The translations under genes and the position numbers were made by a program. This document shows positions 28,717 through 38,941 of a stretch of 64,000 nt of DNA, one piece after another. The notes below the pieces were generated by a model, which saw only the letters and a program-made list of their open reading frames with translations, was not told where the DNA came from and did no database searches. Positions within the stretch are counted from its first letter, which is position 1; each line of letters opens with the position of its first letter. The stretch spans positions 558,001-622,000 of the forward strand of contig NC_050727.1 of assembly GCF_014133895.1 (NCBI RefSeq), written 5' to 3'. This stretch comes from Torulaspora globosa (lineage: Eukaryota > Ascomycota > Saccharomycetes > Saccharomycetales > Saccharomycetaceae).

Positions 28717-30537
28717 TTAGTCGGTAGGCGTCAAATCGTCGCTACGGATCCTTTTCAGGCTACTTTCGGGGCTGGGCGTATATGCGTCGGTCTCTTCGCC
28801 CGCCCTCTTTTTACTTTCCTGCTCTGTCAGCCATCTGTCCATCAAGGCTTGAGGAACGTCCATTGGTGGCAGCATTATTTCGAGCATTCGTATCTTGTCA
28901 TTGCGAGCAAAATGCGGATCCTGAACCATCTCCAGAAAGTCGCCGACCGTGACAATCTTTCTCGCCTCGTAGGATCTGGCACCGAAAGTGGCTAGAAGGC
29001 GTAGGTAGTCCCATGTCTGAATGTCGTAGTAGCTTGCATTGGATCTATGGTGTAGAAACCTATCGACAGAGTAACCTTGGTTGTTCATGATGAAAATGTA
29101 GGGCTTCAGCCCCCATCGGACCATGGTTGAGACCTCCTGCACGGTCAGCTGTAATGCACCATCACCGACGAACAGTATGACCCTTCGCGAAACAGGAGAT
29201 AAACTGTCTTTCGCCATTTCATCCACTGCGAAACATGCCCCCAAACACGCTCCAACAGTATAACCGACCGATCCCCACAATGCTTGGGATATGCCGCGGG
29301 AGTCGTATGGGAAGTGGGTCTGGTTGATGCCGAAGGCAGAAGTACCGGTCTCAGTGATGATAATGTCGCCCTGTTGGAACCAATTGGACATCTGGTTCCA
29401 TATCCACTCGTGCCTCAGCGTATGTCGGCTGGGCAATTGGCTTTTCGGTATTATCATTGGAGGGGCAGGCTGGCACTTGTACTTGATCTTCGATTCGTCC
29501 AGCTTACGCAACAAAGCTTCCAGTAAAGACTTGATGTGAAGATCCGGATATATCGCATGCTTGAACTTGACGGAGGTTGGGAACAGCAGGGCACATTCTT
29601 TGGTCTTGTAGCCGAAATGGAACGAGCTGGTGCTGAAATCTGCCAACATACATCCCACGACGAGTACAAAATCTGCAAAATTCACCACTTCCCGTACTTC
29701 TGGCGGAGAGATAGAACCCATAAAGACGCCGCCAAAGTTCGGGAGACTTTCATCAATGGCACCTTTTCCCATTGGTGTAGTGTATACCGGGAACCTTGTC
29801 CTCGTGCTGAGCTCAGTCGTCTCTGCAACCACATGGTGCCTTATGACGCATGCATCCGAAATGATCACTGGATTCTTAGCCTTATACATATGCTGCAGAA
29901 TCTGGTTAACGACCTCTTCCTCGATATGCTTGTCGTTTGGGGGTAACTTAAGGTTCAACGGCTTGTCCAGTTTCGCCGAGCTAACCATCGTCTCTATCAG
30001 ATTTATAGGTATGCCCAAATATACCGGTTTTTGTAAAATCCAAGCTCTTGTAATGCAATCATCGACTTCCTCAGCACAAAGGTCCTGGTCTGCCATCAGA
30101 GTTGAGTAGCAAGCCACCTCGCTGGCTATTCGATAGAAAACTTTATAGTCTCCGTTCCCCAAGGTATGGTTCAAAAGTAATTGTTTTGTCTGAGCACTCG
30201 TTGGAGGCATACCAACCACATGCAAGAGTCCCACATGTTCAGCAAACGATCCCGCCACGCCGTTGATCGCGCTGAGTTCGCCAACCCCGAAAGTGGTTAT
30301 CATGCAGGCGATTCCCTTCAATCGAGCGTAGCCATCGGCTGCATAGGCAGCGTTTAGCTCATTGGTGTTACCTGCCCAACGCAATCCGGGCACTTTAGCT
30401 AATTTGTCCAACAATTGTGTGTTGAAAGCGCCCGGCAATCCAAAGATAGTCTCACTGTGCAACTGTTTAAACCTGTGGAAGAGAAATTCACCAAGAGTGA
30501 TGTCGTGAGGCAGTTCATTCGATCGCGTATAGTTCAT
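28717..30537 (-). CDS. THI3: Pyruvate-decarboxylase-like thiamine regulator Thi3
   Basis: 606 residues (S. cerevisiae YDL080C, 609). Thi3 senses thiamine pyrophosphate and activates THI genes with Thi2 and Pdc2. The ThDP motif GDGALQ...NNQGYSVDRFLHHRS is shared with Thi3 rather than Pdc1. The cofactor-activating Glu60 (NTNELN) is kept. Of the Pdc1 catalytic residues, Asp28 is Ala37 (GLPGAFN), His114 is Asn123 (LLLNHT), Glu477 is Asp and His115 is kept (His124). Loss of decarboxylase activity is therefore likely, which fits a sensor role. The tail has a basic KRIRSDD near the end. Confidence 0.93.
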   Translation of the reverse strand: MNYTRSNELPHDITLGEFLFHRFKQLHSETIFGLPGAFNTQLLDKLAKVPGLRWAGNTNELNAAYAADGYARLKGIACMITTFGVGELSAINGVAGSFAEHVGLLHVVGMPPTSAQTKQLLLNHTLGNGDYKVFYRIASEVACYSTLMADQDLCAEEVDDCITRAWILQKPVYLGIPINLIETMVSSAKLDKPLNLKLPPNDKHIEEEVVNQILQHMYKAKNPVIISDACVIRHHVVAETTELSTRTRFPVYTTPMGKGAIDESLPNFGGVFMGSISPPEVREVVNFADFVLVVGCMLADFSTSSFHFGYKTKECALLFPTSVKFKHAIYPDLHIKSLLEALLRKLDESKIKYKCQPAPPMIIPKSQLPSRHTLRHEWIWNQMSNWFQQGDIIITETGTSAFGINQTHFPYDSRGISQALWGSVGYTVGACLGACFAVDEMAKDSLSPVSRRVILFVGDGALQLTVQEVSTMVRWGLKPYIFIMNNQGYSVDRFLHHRSNASYYDIQTWDYLRLLATFGARSYEARKIVTVGDFLEMVQDPHFARNDKIRMLEIMLPPMDVPQALMDRWLTEQESKKRAGEETDAYTPSPESSLKRIRSDDLTPTD

Positions 30538-30876
30538 TGCCGAAAGCTCATCGACCTCACTTTAGGGCTTTCAGTATTGTCTCTCTGTTGCCTATCATTG
30601 TTCACTTTTTTTTCTTCACTAGGGCCGACAATATCTTGTCAAAGATGGTATTATGTTGGCTCTTCGAACCCACCGCACAACTCGATGATTCCACCGTTAA
30701 TCATAGACCAGTCTTGACTGGCTCGAATTTACGTGGATTATTAAAAGATGCATACACATACCGGATACAATGCTGTATAGAAGGTAATCTTGAGTTCGTG
30801 AAAAGGTGGTCGTTTCATCGTTAGGATCAATCTGAAGAAAGAGACAAAGGAAACAGAAAAGCAGGGCAAGTCGCTA
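30538..30876. other. THI3 promoter / kinase 3' region
   Basis: 339 bases between the THI3 start and the RIM11/MRK1 stop. No gene or clear thiamine element was recognised. Confidence 0.5.
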
Positions 30877-31989
30877 TCATATTATACTTGGCATCAATTT
30901 TAATTTTACAGCAGCTAATTGATCTTCAGTCAGATGACCCAACTCTGTCTCGTAGTCGAACGCTAGCAGCTTTAAATTATCGACGACTTGCTTTAGGTCG
31001 TCTGTAGCAAACCTCAATTCGTCAAAATACGGGGCGCATAAACATTGCAAGGAGTTGAAACGTTCCAGCGGGTCGTATTTCAGCATGTTGATCAGAAATT
31101 CAACCGTCGCATCATCCTCTTTCTTGAACACTTTGTACAACGGGATCGGCTTTATCTGTGGGAACTTATGTTCCATATAATTGGGGTTCATAGCACAAAT
31201 TTCTTGTTTCGAAGGAGTCCCTAGGATCTTGATTATTTCCACCAGTTGGTCGATACCGCTCTCGCCGGGGAACATGGGCTGACCCAACAAGAGCTCGGCC
31301 ATGACACAACCGCTTGACCAGATATCGATCTGATTTGAATAGTTGGTAGCCCCAAAGATCAGCTCGGGAGCCCTATAGTAACGAGAACAAATGTACGAAA
31401 CGTTTGGCTCCGTAGGTTTCAATTGTTTGGCACTGCCGAAATCACACAGTTTCAATTCCCATGTTTGCGGATCCACCAGCAAATTCTGCGGTTTGATGTC
31501 CCTGTGACAAACGTTTGCATGATGGTGTAAATAATTCAATGCCTTGAACAGTTGGTACATGTAGCATTTGATCTCCAATCGCGGCATAATACTAGTCAAA
31601 TGAACAAAATGACGCAGCCTCTGATACAACGATTGCGGCATGTAATCGAGAATCAAATTTAGATACACTTCGCCATGCGGATCCTTCTCGTAAAAATAAT
31701 ATTTCAAATCTATCACATTCGGATGTTGCAACAACTTCATAATCTCCAGCTCTCTATTTTTGAATCTCCTATCCTGCAGCACCTTCTTGATCGCAACCAT
31801 CTCGCCCGACTGCTGGATCGTAGTGGTGAATACCACCCCAAACGATCCGCGACCCACCACTTCTGTGGTAGGATACGAAATCTCAATCGGTTGTTCCTGC
31901 TGGCCCTGTCCGCCGTTCCCACCACTGGCATGTCCCCAATATACCTGTTTATGCACTATCTCTTCGTTAGTAATCTCTTGAACGTTCAT
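30877..31989 (-). CDS. RIM11: GSK-3 family protein kinase, short isoform (Rim11-type)
   Basis: 370 residues, the length of S. cerevisiae Rim11 (YMR139W), which phosphorylates Ime1 and Ume6 at entry to meiosis. Gly loop [10 protein letters not shown] (about 46), catalytic Lys in [24 protein letters not shown] and the GSK-3 activation loop [13 protein letters not shown] are all intact. ATG 31989 lies inside the intron of the long isoform. Its codons 6-8 (Ile-Thr-Asn) encode the TACTAAC branch site of that intron. A transcript starting within the intron is implied. Confidence 0.9.
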   Translation of the reverse strand: MNVQEITNEEIVHKQVYWGHASGGNGGQGQQEQPIEISYPTTEVVGRGSFGVVFTTTIQQSGEMVAIKKVLQDRRFKNRELEIMKLLQHPNVIDLKYYFYEKDPHGEVYLNLILDYMPQSLYQRLRHFVHLTSIMPRLEIKCYMYQLFKALNYLHHHANVCHRDIKPQNLLVDPQTWELKLCDFGSAKQLKPTEPNVSYICSRYYRAPELIFGATNYSNQIDIWSSGCVMAELLLGQPMFPGESGIDQLVEIIKILGTPSKQEICAMNPNYMEHKFPQIKPIPLYKVFKKEDDATVEFLINMLKYDPLERFNSLQCLCAPYFDELRFATDDLKQVVDNLKLLAFDYETELGHLTEDQLAAVKLKLMPSII

Positions 31990-32875
31990 CTTCTATGGCA
32001 GGTTGCTTTGGAGAGCCTGGAAACGCGAGCCTGCAAACAAACCACCGCACTATCAAAGGACGTAGTAACACAACAATCCCAGCACCAATGGGTCTTTACA
32101 ACTAAATCAAGAAGGAGTTTTACCACAAAAAAAAAAACCCAAAATCAAATCGAAACTTGAACGTATCGAAAAGCAACTACCTGTGTAATGCACAATTGGC
32201 GGGATTGTATGCGTCACCTTCGTGTTTAAAGCCCCGGAATATACGTCTTCTTCAATTCTGCTTGCTTGTCTCCTCTGAATTACACGGCGAGCCACCTCTA
32301 CCTTGCTGGGCCGTGGTTCACACCCCCCGAAACCACTGCGAGAACCTGGAACCCGTTTCCGTCCGGACATCCGGGGCGCTGGGCGATCCCTCGAGTGTCT
32401 CGGACAATCCCCTGCTGGACCGGACACTCGCGGCCGCCCGGCTAAACCACAAAAACGAGAAAGATGAAAGCGCTTAGCGCGGTTAATACATACCTGTTTG
32501 TTCCTGGGAGTGCTTGAAATGAAGTTCGTCTAACTGAATCATCTTCTGGACCCTGTCCTCGTTGAGTCTCTTGGAGACGTGTTTCCCGATTCTCTTTGTC
32601 TTTTCCTCCTTGTTCTTGTTCTGGTTCTTGTCCTCGATGTGTTCCACCGCCGGCTTCGCGGCCGCGGCCAGCTCGGGCGCTACTAGCTTGAGACGGATTC
32701 TATCCTGGATTTTTTTCACGTACTCTTCGCTGTTGTTGGGCGCGCCCAAATCCACTTTATAGGTAGTTCTCTTGACAGGGTTTTGCTCTTGCTTTGTTCC
32801 TTTGTGTCTCGCGGTCCAGCCGGCCTTGTGATGGAAAGGCTGGATAAGGGAGAGTTTCTTCAAGACGGTACTCAT
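30877..32875 (-). CDS. MRK1: GSK-3 family protein kinase, long spliced isoform (Mrk1-type)
   Basis: Join of exon 1 (32494-32875) and exon 2 (30877-31955); intron 31956-32493, 538 bases; 486 residues (Mrk1, YDL079C, has 501). Exon 1 alone reads as a 130-codon frame ending EQTGMY, where GTATGT (32493-32488) is the donor, followed at once by TAA. TACTAAC lies at 31966-31972 and the acceptor is ATAG at 31956. The split codon G|TG rebuilds Val and reads on as HKQVYWGH. The exon 1 protein resembles the Mrk1 N-terminus: [25 protein letters not shown] and RVQKMIQLD. The S. cerevisiae MRK1 intron is in the equivalent place. Confidence 0.85.
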
Positions 32876-33158
32876 GTTTTGGTTTATTTTGTTGGGTTGC
32901 GGGGTGTGTACCGCCGTACTATGGTCGCGCTGTTGTTTATATAAGTCTATTACAGGTGTAGGGAAGTTCTTTGACGTTATTGCATCGCTGCAAGTTCTTG
33001 AGGGTCTGCTGAGATGCGGGGGCGGGGAAATGGAGAAAAAGCCAAGAAATTGTGCAGCCGGCCCCTCGGCGCGCGCCGCGGGGGTGTACGCAGTTCAGGG
33101 TGTTAGAGACACTATACAGGATGTATGCGATCGGATTGAACCGAGGCGGGTAGTGCAT
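32876..33158. other. Promoter of the long kinase isoform
   Basis: 283 bases between the MRK1-type ATG and the MDH3 stop. The middle is GC-rich. No gene is seen. Confidence 0.5.
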
Positions 33159-34184
33159 TTATAGCTTGGCGTTGCCGTTAACGAACTTCTTGCCCTTGTC
33201 TATGTTACTACCGAGCTCTTTGACCGCGCGTTCGACCAGCTTCCTCTCCTGTGGGGAAAGGGAGTCGAGGATTGTGTCGTCCACGCTGGTGACGCGGCCG
33301 TCGAGCAAGTTGGCGGGCAAGGAGAAATACTCCAGAGAGCTGGATAGCTTTGCCTGGGCCTTGACGCCGTTGGCGATCCCGGGTAAGTAGACGTAGGTGG
33401 GGATCGGTGGGGTGTTCTCGCGATGGATACTCTTGAGGACCTGTTCGGCAAATCTGTAGCCGGCGAGGGCCATCGATAGCGTCGCAGAGCCCGCGCCGTC
33501 CTTGGCCTTGACGACTTCGTCGCCGCCAAACTGCACGCGCTGCACGAACTCGTCGTACGAAGAGGCCAGGGTGCTGATTAGCGGCTTTTTCTTCAGGACT
33601 GGGACAATAGTGTTGCCGGAGTGGCCACCGATCACAGTGACGTCCTTGTACATCTTGGTCTTGTCGAACTGCTTGGAGAGGCTGTTTTTCTTCTGAGCGA
33701 TCAGGTAGTCCGCGAGGAACGTCTCGGCGCGCACCACGTCCAGGGTGGTGACGCCCATCACGTTGCCAGGGTAGAACTTACCCATAGCCTTCAACGTCTC
33801 GACGGCAATGGGCACGGTGCTGTTCACGGGGTTCGAGATGATCAGGATACGCGCGTCGGGGCAATGCTGCCCGATCGCAGTCACGATGCCCTTCACTATG
33901 CCTGCATTGATCTTGAACAGGTCGTCACGTGTCATCCCTGGCTTCCGGGGTACCCCTGCAGGAATTAAAACCACATGGGCACCACGCAACGCTTCAGCTA
34001 TCTGGTCCTTGTCGAAGCCTTTGCACACGGCGTTGGTGCTGATGTGAGAGAGGTCCTTGGCCACTCCCTGAGCCAATCTCACATCGTAGAGCGCCAGCTC
34101 CGACACGAGAGGGTTCAACTTTAACAACAAGGAGAGCGGCTGTCCAATGCCCCCCGAGGCTCCCACTACTGCAACTTTCACCAT
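33159..34184 (-). CDS. MDH3: Malate dehydrogenase, peroxisomal type
   Basis: 341 residues (S. cerevisiae Mdh3, YDL078C, 343). It interconverts malate and oxaloacetate and reoxidises NADH formed by fatty-acid beta-oxidation. NAD site [17 protein letters not shown] at the N-terminus, substrate-binding [16 protein letters not shown] (about 80-95), ISNPVNS and catalytic His in VIGGHSGNT (about 190). The C-terminus is AKL, an acceptable but non-canonical PTS1; S. cerevisiae uses SKL. The promoter lies partly inside CIN4, as only 103 bases separate them. A TATATAAG box is present on the minus strand near 34258-34266. Confidence 0.94.
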   Translation of the reverse strand: MVKVAVVGASGGIGQPLSLLLKLNPLVSELALYDVRLAQGVAKDLSHISTNAVCKGFDKDQIAEALRGAHVVLIPAGVPRKPGMTRDDLFKINAGIVKGIVTAIGQHCPDARILIISNPVNSTVPIAVETLKAMGKFYPGNVMGVTTLDVVRAETFLADYLIAQKKNSLSKQFDKTKMYKDVTVIGGHSGNTIVPVLKKKPLISTLASSYDEFVQRVQFGGDEVVKAKDGAGSATLSMALAGYRFAEQVLKSIHRENTPPIPTYVYLPGIANGVKAQAKLSSSLEYFSLPANLLDGRVTSVDDTILDSLSPQERKLVERAVKELGSNIDKGKKFVNGNAKL

Positions 34185-34287
34185 CTTCCTATCCGATCAG
34201 TTGTTCCTGCTATCGCTCGATACAGCTACCGCGACTCAGGCAGCGGATCCTTCCATGCTTATATACTGCGGCACAGCAGGCTCTCCA

Positions 34288-34836
34288 TTAATCCGCACAC
34301 ATTGCGTACGAAAGCTCTTCCATGCCCTGTCCGGTAACCCCGCTGCACCGGACAAAAACCGCCCCGGCCCCGGCGACATCAGATAGATCATCTTGGACGG
34401 ATGCAACGCATGTCGTTAATGACGATCCTGACAGAAGATCAATCTTATTCAAAGCGACTATCAGCTTCAAGTCATGGCCTGGACGCCCCCGGTCTCTCTG
34501 GAGAAATGAGAACAGCTCACGAGCAGACTCATCAAACCTTAACGGCTGGCTTACATCGATGCACCAGACTAAAACATCCGTCTTGTCATAGTAGTTGTCC
34601 CAGAAGGGTCGCAAAGTGGTTTGCCCTCCTATGTCCCATAACGACACAAGACGATCTTGAATATGCGCTGTGTGGATTTGGAAGCCCACGGTCGGGGTGA
34701 TCTCGGTTGATCTCTGATCCTTCGGGAGCAGGCGATTGACAATCGTGGACTTGCCGGAATTATCAAGACCGAGAATCAAACACCGAATCTCGTTGTCTTT
34801 CAACTTCTGCTTCTTGATTATAGTGAGTAGACCCAT
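34288..34836 (-). CDS. CIN4: Arl2-type small GTPase
   Basis: 182 residues (S. cerevisiae YMR138W, 191). It acts with Cin1 and Cin2 in folding of tubulin and microtubule stability. [11 protein letters not shown] gives Gly2 for myristoylation. P-loop GLDNSGKST (about 23), switch motif WDIGGQ (about 69) and NKID (about 127) are intact. It diverges from PSO2 with only 124 bases between the two ATGs. Confidence 0.93.
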   Translation of the reverse strand: MGLLTIIKKQKLKDNEIRCLILGLDNSGKSTIVNRLLPKDQRSTEITPTVGFQIHTAHIQDRLVSLWDIGGQTTLRPFWDNYYDKTDVLVWCIDVSQPLRFDESARELFSFLQRDRGRPGHDLKLIVALNKIDLLSGSSLTTCVASVQDDLSDVAGAGAVFVRCSGVTGQGMEELSYAMCAD

Positions 34837-34960
34837 TTGTTGTCTCTTCTGCTAGTGACGCTTTGAATTGGCTCTTAATTGAAGTATTGGCAGCTTTAAC
34901 CTAATATAAAAAAAAGCTTGCTTATAGTGTGGCTCGAAGTAAGAAACCGGATGGGAGTAG

Positions 34961-36583
34961 ATGTCCAGGAGGTCTATTGTACAGGTTAGCAGTTCAGATG
35001 TACGTAGGAGACGCTCTGGTGTTGTGAAATCGACCAAGAAGCAGAGGAAATTATCCGAGTTCGACATACCGACAGCATCGTCGCTGCAGGTACGACAAAG
35101 ATCCTTCGAGGAGGTCATTGTCCGGAATAATCAAGATGATCCCATAATAATAGAGGAGGAGGAAGAGGAGGAAGTCGTGGCGATCAAGGAGATAAAGTGC
35201 CCAATTTGTCAAATTGATATAACTAATTTCGAAATCTACCAGAAGGAGGCTCACGCGGAATCGTGCCTTGAGAAGTCGACAGAAGCCGCTAGCAAGCGGT
35301 CGCTGACCGCTAGCGCGGTGAGTAGGCCCAAACTGCCCGAGATCAAAATTCTGAGCTTTGTGAACGGACACAAGGTTGTGGTAGACGGGTTCAATTTTGA
35401 GCGAGACCCGGTAATCTCACAATACTTCCTCTCCCACTTCCATTCGGATCATTACATGGGTCTACGCAAGTCCTGGGACCATGGGACGATCTACGCGTCG
35501 CAGATCACGGTGGATCTTATGATAAACAAGTTCAATATCAACCGAGACCTAGTCCGGGCGCTACCGATGAACCAAGAAACGTGGATCTGGGCCAACATAT
35601 CGGTCATACCGCTAGACGCCAACCATTGCCCAGGCGCCACAGTGTTCCTGTTTCAAGAGTGGGATGACAGACGACGAAACGTGGTAAAACAGATCCTGCA
35701 CACGGGCGATTTCAGAAGCAATCCGCAGCTAATTTCCAGGCTTAACAGTATCTGCCCGACAGCGCTAGACCAAGTGTATCTCGACACGACCTACCTGATA
35801 CCGGGGTTCCACTTCCCGAGCCAGGACTCTGTGCTAAGCGTCACCTCCCGCTTCGCGTCTCAACTGGCGGAAAAAGGCATACGACAGTTCTTCAACGACT
35901 CACAGCAAAGCATCTTTAGGTTTATCGCCCGATCCACCGCCAGTAGAACCCTCTACAACTGTCTGTTCCTGGTCGGCACCTACACCATCGGCAAGGAGAA
36001 GCTGGCGATCGCCATCGCGGAGGCGCTTAATACCAAGATCTTCGTCTCCAAGAAATCCTCAAGACACAAGATCATTTCCCAGTACCTTTCCTACTTCCCG
36101 GAAGGCCTGATAACCCACGAGGTCGAGCAGTCCTGTGTCCATTTGGTGCCCCTCTCGACTCTGAGATCAAAAGAATCGATTGACCTCTATTTCAAAGAAC
36201 ATTCCAAAATCTACCAAGATGTCGTCGGTTTCATACCGACAGGCTGGACATTCACAAACAAATTCGCCAAACCGCCCGACCTGCCCACTCAAGAGTCCAG
36301 AATCCAGTACTGCGAACAATTGCTGCAAGACCACCAAAACAACACCCTCGACCTGCGCTTCATTTTAAAACAGTACAAGAAACACAACAGATACCAGATC
36401 TTTAATGTGCCCTACTCGGAACACAGCAGCTTCAAGGACTTGGCTCTGTTCGGCACCCAGGTGCACTCTAAGGAGATTCTTGCTACGGTCAACTTACACA
36501 GCCTAGAGCGGATCAAGGACATGCATCAATGGTTCAAAACCTGGCAAGCTATGCAGAACAGAAGATGTTACGGCCGTCGATAG
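34961..36583 (+). CDS. PSO2: DNA interstrand cross-link repair nuclease
   Basis: 540 residues; S. cerevisiae Pso2 (YMR137C) has 661, so the N-terminal part is short here. A 5' exonuclease of the metallo-beta-lactamase/beta-CASP family. A UBZ4-like zinc finger CPICQIDI...HAESCL (about 82-106) follows an acidic run. HFHSDH (about 163) is metal motif 2; LDANHCPGAT and HTGDFR follow, and the beta-CASP His lies in VPYSEHSSF near residue 485. Confidence 0.93.
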   Translation: MSRRSIVQVSSSDVRRRRSGVVKSTKKQRKLSEFDIPTASSLQVRQRSFEEVIVRNNQDDPIIIEEEEEEEVVAIKEIKCPICQIDITNFEIYQKEAHAESCLEKSTEAASKRSLTASAVSRPKLPEIKILSFVNGHKVVVDGFNFERDPVISQYFLSHFHSDHYMGLRKSWDHGTIYASQITVDLMINKFNINRDLVRALPMNQETWIWANISVIPLDANHCPGATVFLFQEWDDRRRNVVKQILHTGDFRSNPQLISRLNSICPTALDQVYLDTTYLIPGFHFPSQDSVLSVTSRFASQLAEKGIRQFFNDSQQSIFRFIARSTASRTLYNCLFLVGTYTIGKEKLAIAIAEALNTKIFVSKKSSRHKIISQYLSYFPEGLITHEVEQSCVHLVPLSTLRSKESIDLYFKEHSKIYQDVVGFIPTGWTFTNKFAKPPDLPTQESRIQYCEQLLQDHQNNTLDLRFILKQYKKHNRYQIFNVPYSEHSSFKDLALFGTQVHSKEILATVNLHSLERIKDMHQWFKTWQAMQNRRCYGRR

Positions 36584-36863
36584 GATTAAACATCTCCGTT
36601 GTTGCTTATTTCCGTCGTTTGACTCACTATCCAGTTTTTTTCTTGGCCTTCAAGGTTTTCGTACTATGAACGGCGGTGACGAAAAAACGGCCATTATGCG
36701 AAGTTTGCCAAGAAAGCGGAAATAATGATATCAATAGTGAAGAAGACAATGGTTTGCCAGTGAGATGAGGTAATCGGAAGGTATATAAAGCCATGTCAGA
36801 TGGTTTGATTTGAGTTGTTGAAGGATAAAGAAGTAGGAACAAAGATAATCAGAAAATTCAAGA
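36584..36863. other. Promoter of the MFS transporter
   Basis: 280 bases downstream of PSO2. TATATAAAG at about 36782-36790 is a plausible TATA box about 75 bases upstream of the ATG. No gene is seen. Confidence 0.5.
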
Positions 36864-38729
36864 ATGAAGAAGGATTTGGAGGATCAAAAAGTGGCCATCG
36901 ATGGAAGCCCTGGGGTTGCTGAGATCAGAGAGGGCGATCCGCTGGACAGCTCGACCTCGCAAAGTTCAAAGGAGACAGTGGTGAAACAGCCAGCTAGAGA
37001 AACTGCTCAGCAGGCATTGGGAGTGGGTAAAACTACGGGAATAGCGTTGTATCTTTGTGTTTTTTCACTTGCCTTGTCGCTTTTTCTGGCAGCATTGGAT
37101 ATTATGATTGTTTCGAGTATTGTCGAGACCGTGGCTAATCAATTTGGGGATTATTCAAAGACGGGTTGGATTTTTGCTGGTTACAGTTTGCCGAACGCGG
37201 TGCTTTCGCTCATCTGGGGGCGGATTGCAGCCGTTGTCGGGTTCAAGACGTCTGTGCTGACGGCGATTGTGATTTTCGAGGTTGGATCGTTGGTGGCCGG
37301 TGTGGCACACTCGATGGATATGTTGATTGGAGGCAGAGTGATTGCCGGTATTGGTGGTAGTGGGATTCAGGGTCTCGCTTTCATCATTGGTTCCACTTTG
37401 GTGGACGAATCGAAAAGAGGACTGATCATCGCTTGTATGGGCGGCGCCTTTGGTGTTGCGTCTGTGGCTGGGCCGTTCCTAGGTGGTGCTTTCACCACCC
37501 ATGTGACTTGGAGATGGTGCTTTTACATTAATTTGCCCGTGGGTGGTCTAGCATTTGCGTTCCTTGTTCTCTTTTACCACCCTAATGGTAAGAAATTGCA
37601 ATCCACTCGCTCTACTGTGGTTCAATTCTTTAATAATCTGTGGGCTTTCGCAAAAAGGCTGCGTGAACTCTTCAAATTGTCCACTTGGAAAACATTTGTT
37701 CATGAGCTTATTTTCAAATTTGATATTATCGAAAGCTTGTTGTGCTCTGCTGGTCTAGTCTTGATCCTTTTGGCGTTCAGTTTTGGCGGCAGCAAATATG
37801 CCTGGAACTCCGCTCCTACCATAGTGATGTTTGTTGTCGGTATCTCGTTGACCATTTTCGCACTGATTTACGATTTTGTGATCTTTCCCCGGTTGAAGGT
37901 AGTGAGGACAAATCCCAGATACCAACCTTTGATCCCATGGAAAATCTTCAGCAAGTTTTCTATTTTGGTCTCAAACGTCACCGTTTTCTTCACTTGTATG
38001 GCGTTCATGTGTCAAGTCATATACGTTGTTCAGTTTTTCCAACTGATTTACGACGAAACAGCATGGAAAGCTTCTGTTCACAGTATCGCTATGGTGGTAC
38101 CGACCGTTATTACAGTTATGACGAGTGGTATATTTAATGCGAAGCTTGGTCTTGTCAAACCTGTCGCTCTGGTAGGTGCATTTAGTGGTATCATTGGTGC
38201 GGGTCTGTTAACACTCCTGGACAACACTTCGACAACGAGCCAGCACATTGGGTTGTTAATCTTGCCTGGTATCGCTTTCGGGGCTACAATGCAAAGTTCC
38301 TTGATTGGTAGTCAAATTCAACTGGACAAGAAAAGTGAGACCTACCGTATGGATTTTATCGCAGTTACAACCTTGAACAATTTCCTGAAAAATCTGGGAC
38401 AGGCCATTGGAGGTGTTGTTTGCAATACCGTTTTCACGACCTCGATTACGAATAAGATGAGACAGCATCACATTGATATAGGCCAGAATGCCAGCGCCGA
38501 TGCGGTGGTGGTTTACAGAACTCATCATTTTGATGGCTCAAGGTCGCTATTGGGGGATTTGCTCAGTGATTCTATTAAGAATGTCTTTTATATGGCCTTA
38601 GGCTTCTCTGCCCTGGCTTTCATTTTTGGAATTTTCACTTCCAATAAGAAATTGGATATGAACAAAGCACCAGCAAAGGCCGAGGAATCTGGCTCAGAAG
38701 ACAGTTCGTCCGATAATGTGAACTCCTAA
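36864..38729 (+). CDS. MFS multidrug or basic amino-acid exporter, DHA2 (14-TM) family
   Basis: 621 residues with a polar N-terminal tail of about 60 and 14 predicted membrane helices. The DHA2 motif LDIMIVSSIVETVA is in helix 1, GRVIAGIGGSGIQG (motif C-like) in helix 5 and WRWCFYINLPVGG after helix 6. Closest by eye are Azr1, Sge1 and the vacuolar Vba3/Vba5 of S. cerevisiae. The substrate cannot be told. No such gene lies between PSO2 and GAT2 in S. cerevisiae. Confidence 0.88.
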   Translation: MKKDLEDQKVAIDGSPGVAEIREGDPLDSSTSQSSKETVVKQPARETAQQALGVGKTTGIALYLCVFSLALSLFLAALDIMIVSSIVETVANQFGDYSKTGWIFAGYSLPNAVLSLIWGRIAAVVGFKTSVLTAIVIFEVGSLVAGVAHSMDMLIGGRVIAGIGGSGIQGLAFIIGSTLVDESKRGLIIACMGGAFGVASVAGPFLGGAFTTHVTWRWCFYINLPVGGLAFAFLVLFYHPNGKKLQSTRSTVVQFFNNLWAFAKRLRELFKLSTWKTFVHELIFKFDIIESLLCSAGLVLILLAFSFGGSKYAWNSAPTIVMFVVGISLTIFALIYDFVIFPRLKVVRTNPRYQPLIPWKIFSKFSILVSNVTVFFTCMAFMCQVIYVVQFFQLIYDETAWKASVHSIAMVVPTVITVMTSGIFNAKLGLVKPVALVGAFSGIIGAGLLTLLDNTSTTSQHIGLLILPGIAFGATMQSSLIGSQIQLDKKSETYRMDFIAVTTLNNFLKNLGQAIGGVVCNTVFTTSITNKMRQHHIDIGQNASADAVVVYRTHHFDGSRSLLGDLLSDSIKNVFYMALGFSALAFIFGIFTSNKKLDMNKAPAKAEESGSEDSSSDNVNS

Positions 38730-38941
38730 TAAGCTGCTATGGCATCCGGTTATTTTAATAGACGAGGGGAAAAGTAGGTAAATTTTAATGCTTTGTATAG
38801 TACATACTTGCTACATACATAATTAAACCGCTTTACCAAATATTTTACGAGATTTTTGAGCAATCAACCGACACTTTATAGTACCATCTAAGCACTCAGC
38901 TTTGATCCTTATGTAAAAGCGCAATATTTGTTTATTTCTTG

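Noticed and set aside
32483..32875. 130-codon frame as an independent hypothetical gene
   Set aside because: It resembles the Mrk1 N-terminus, ends at a GTATGT donor and joins in phase to the kinase exon, so it is treated as exon 1.
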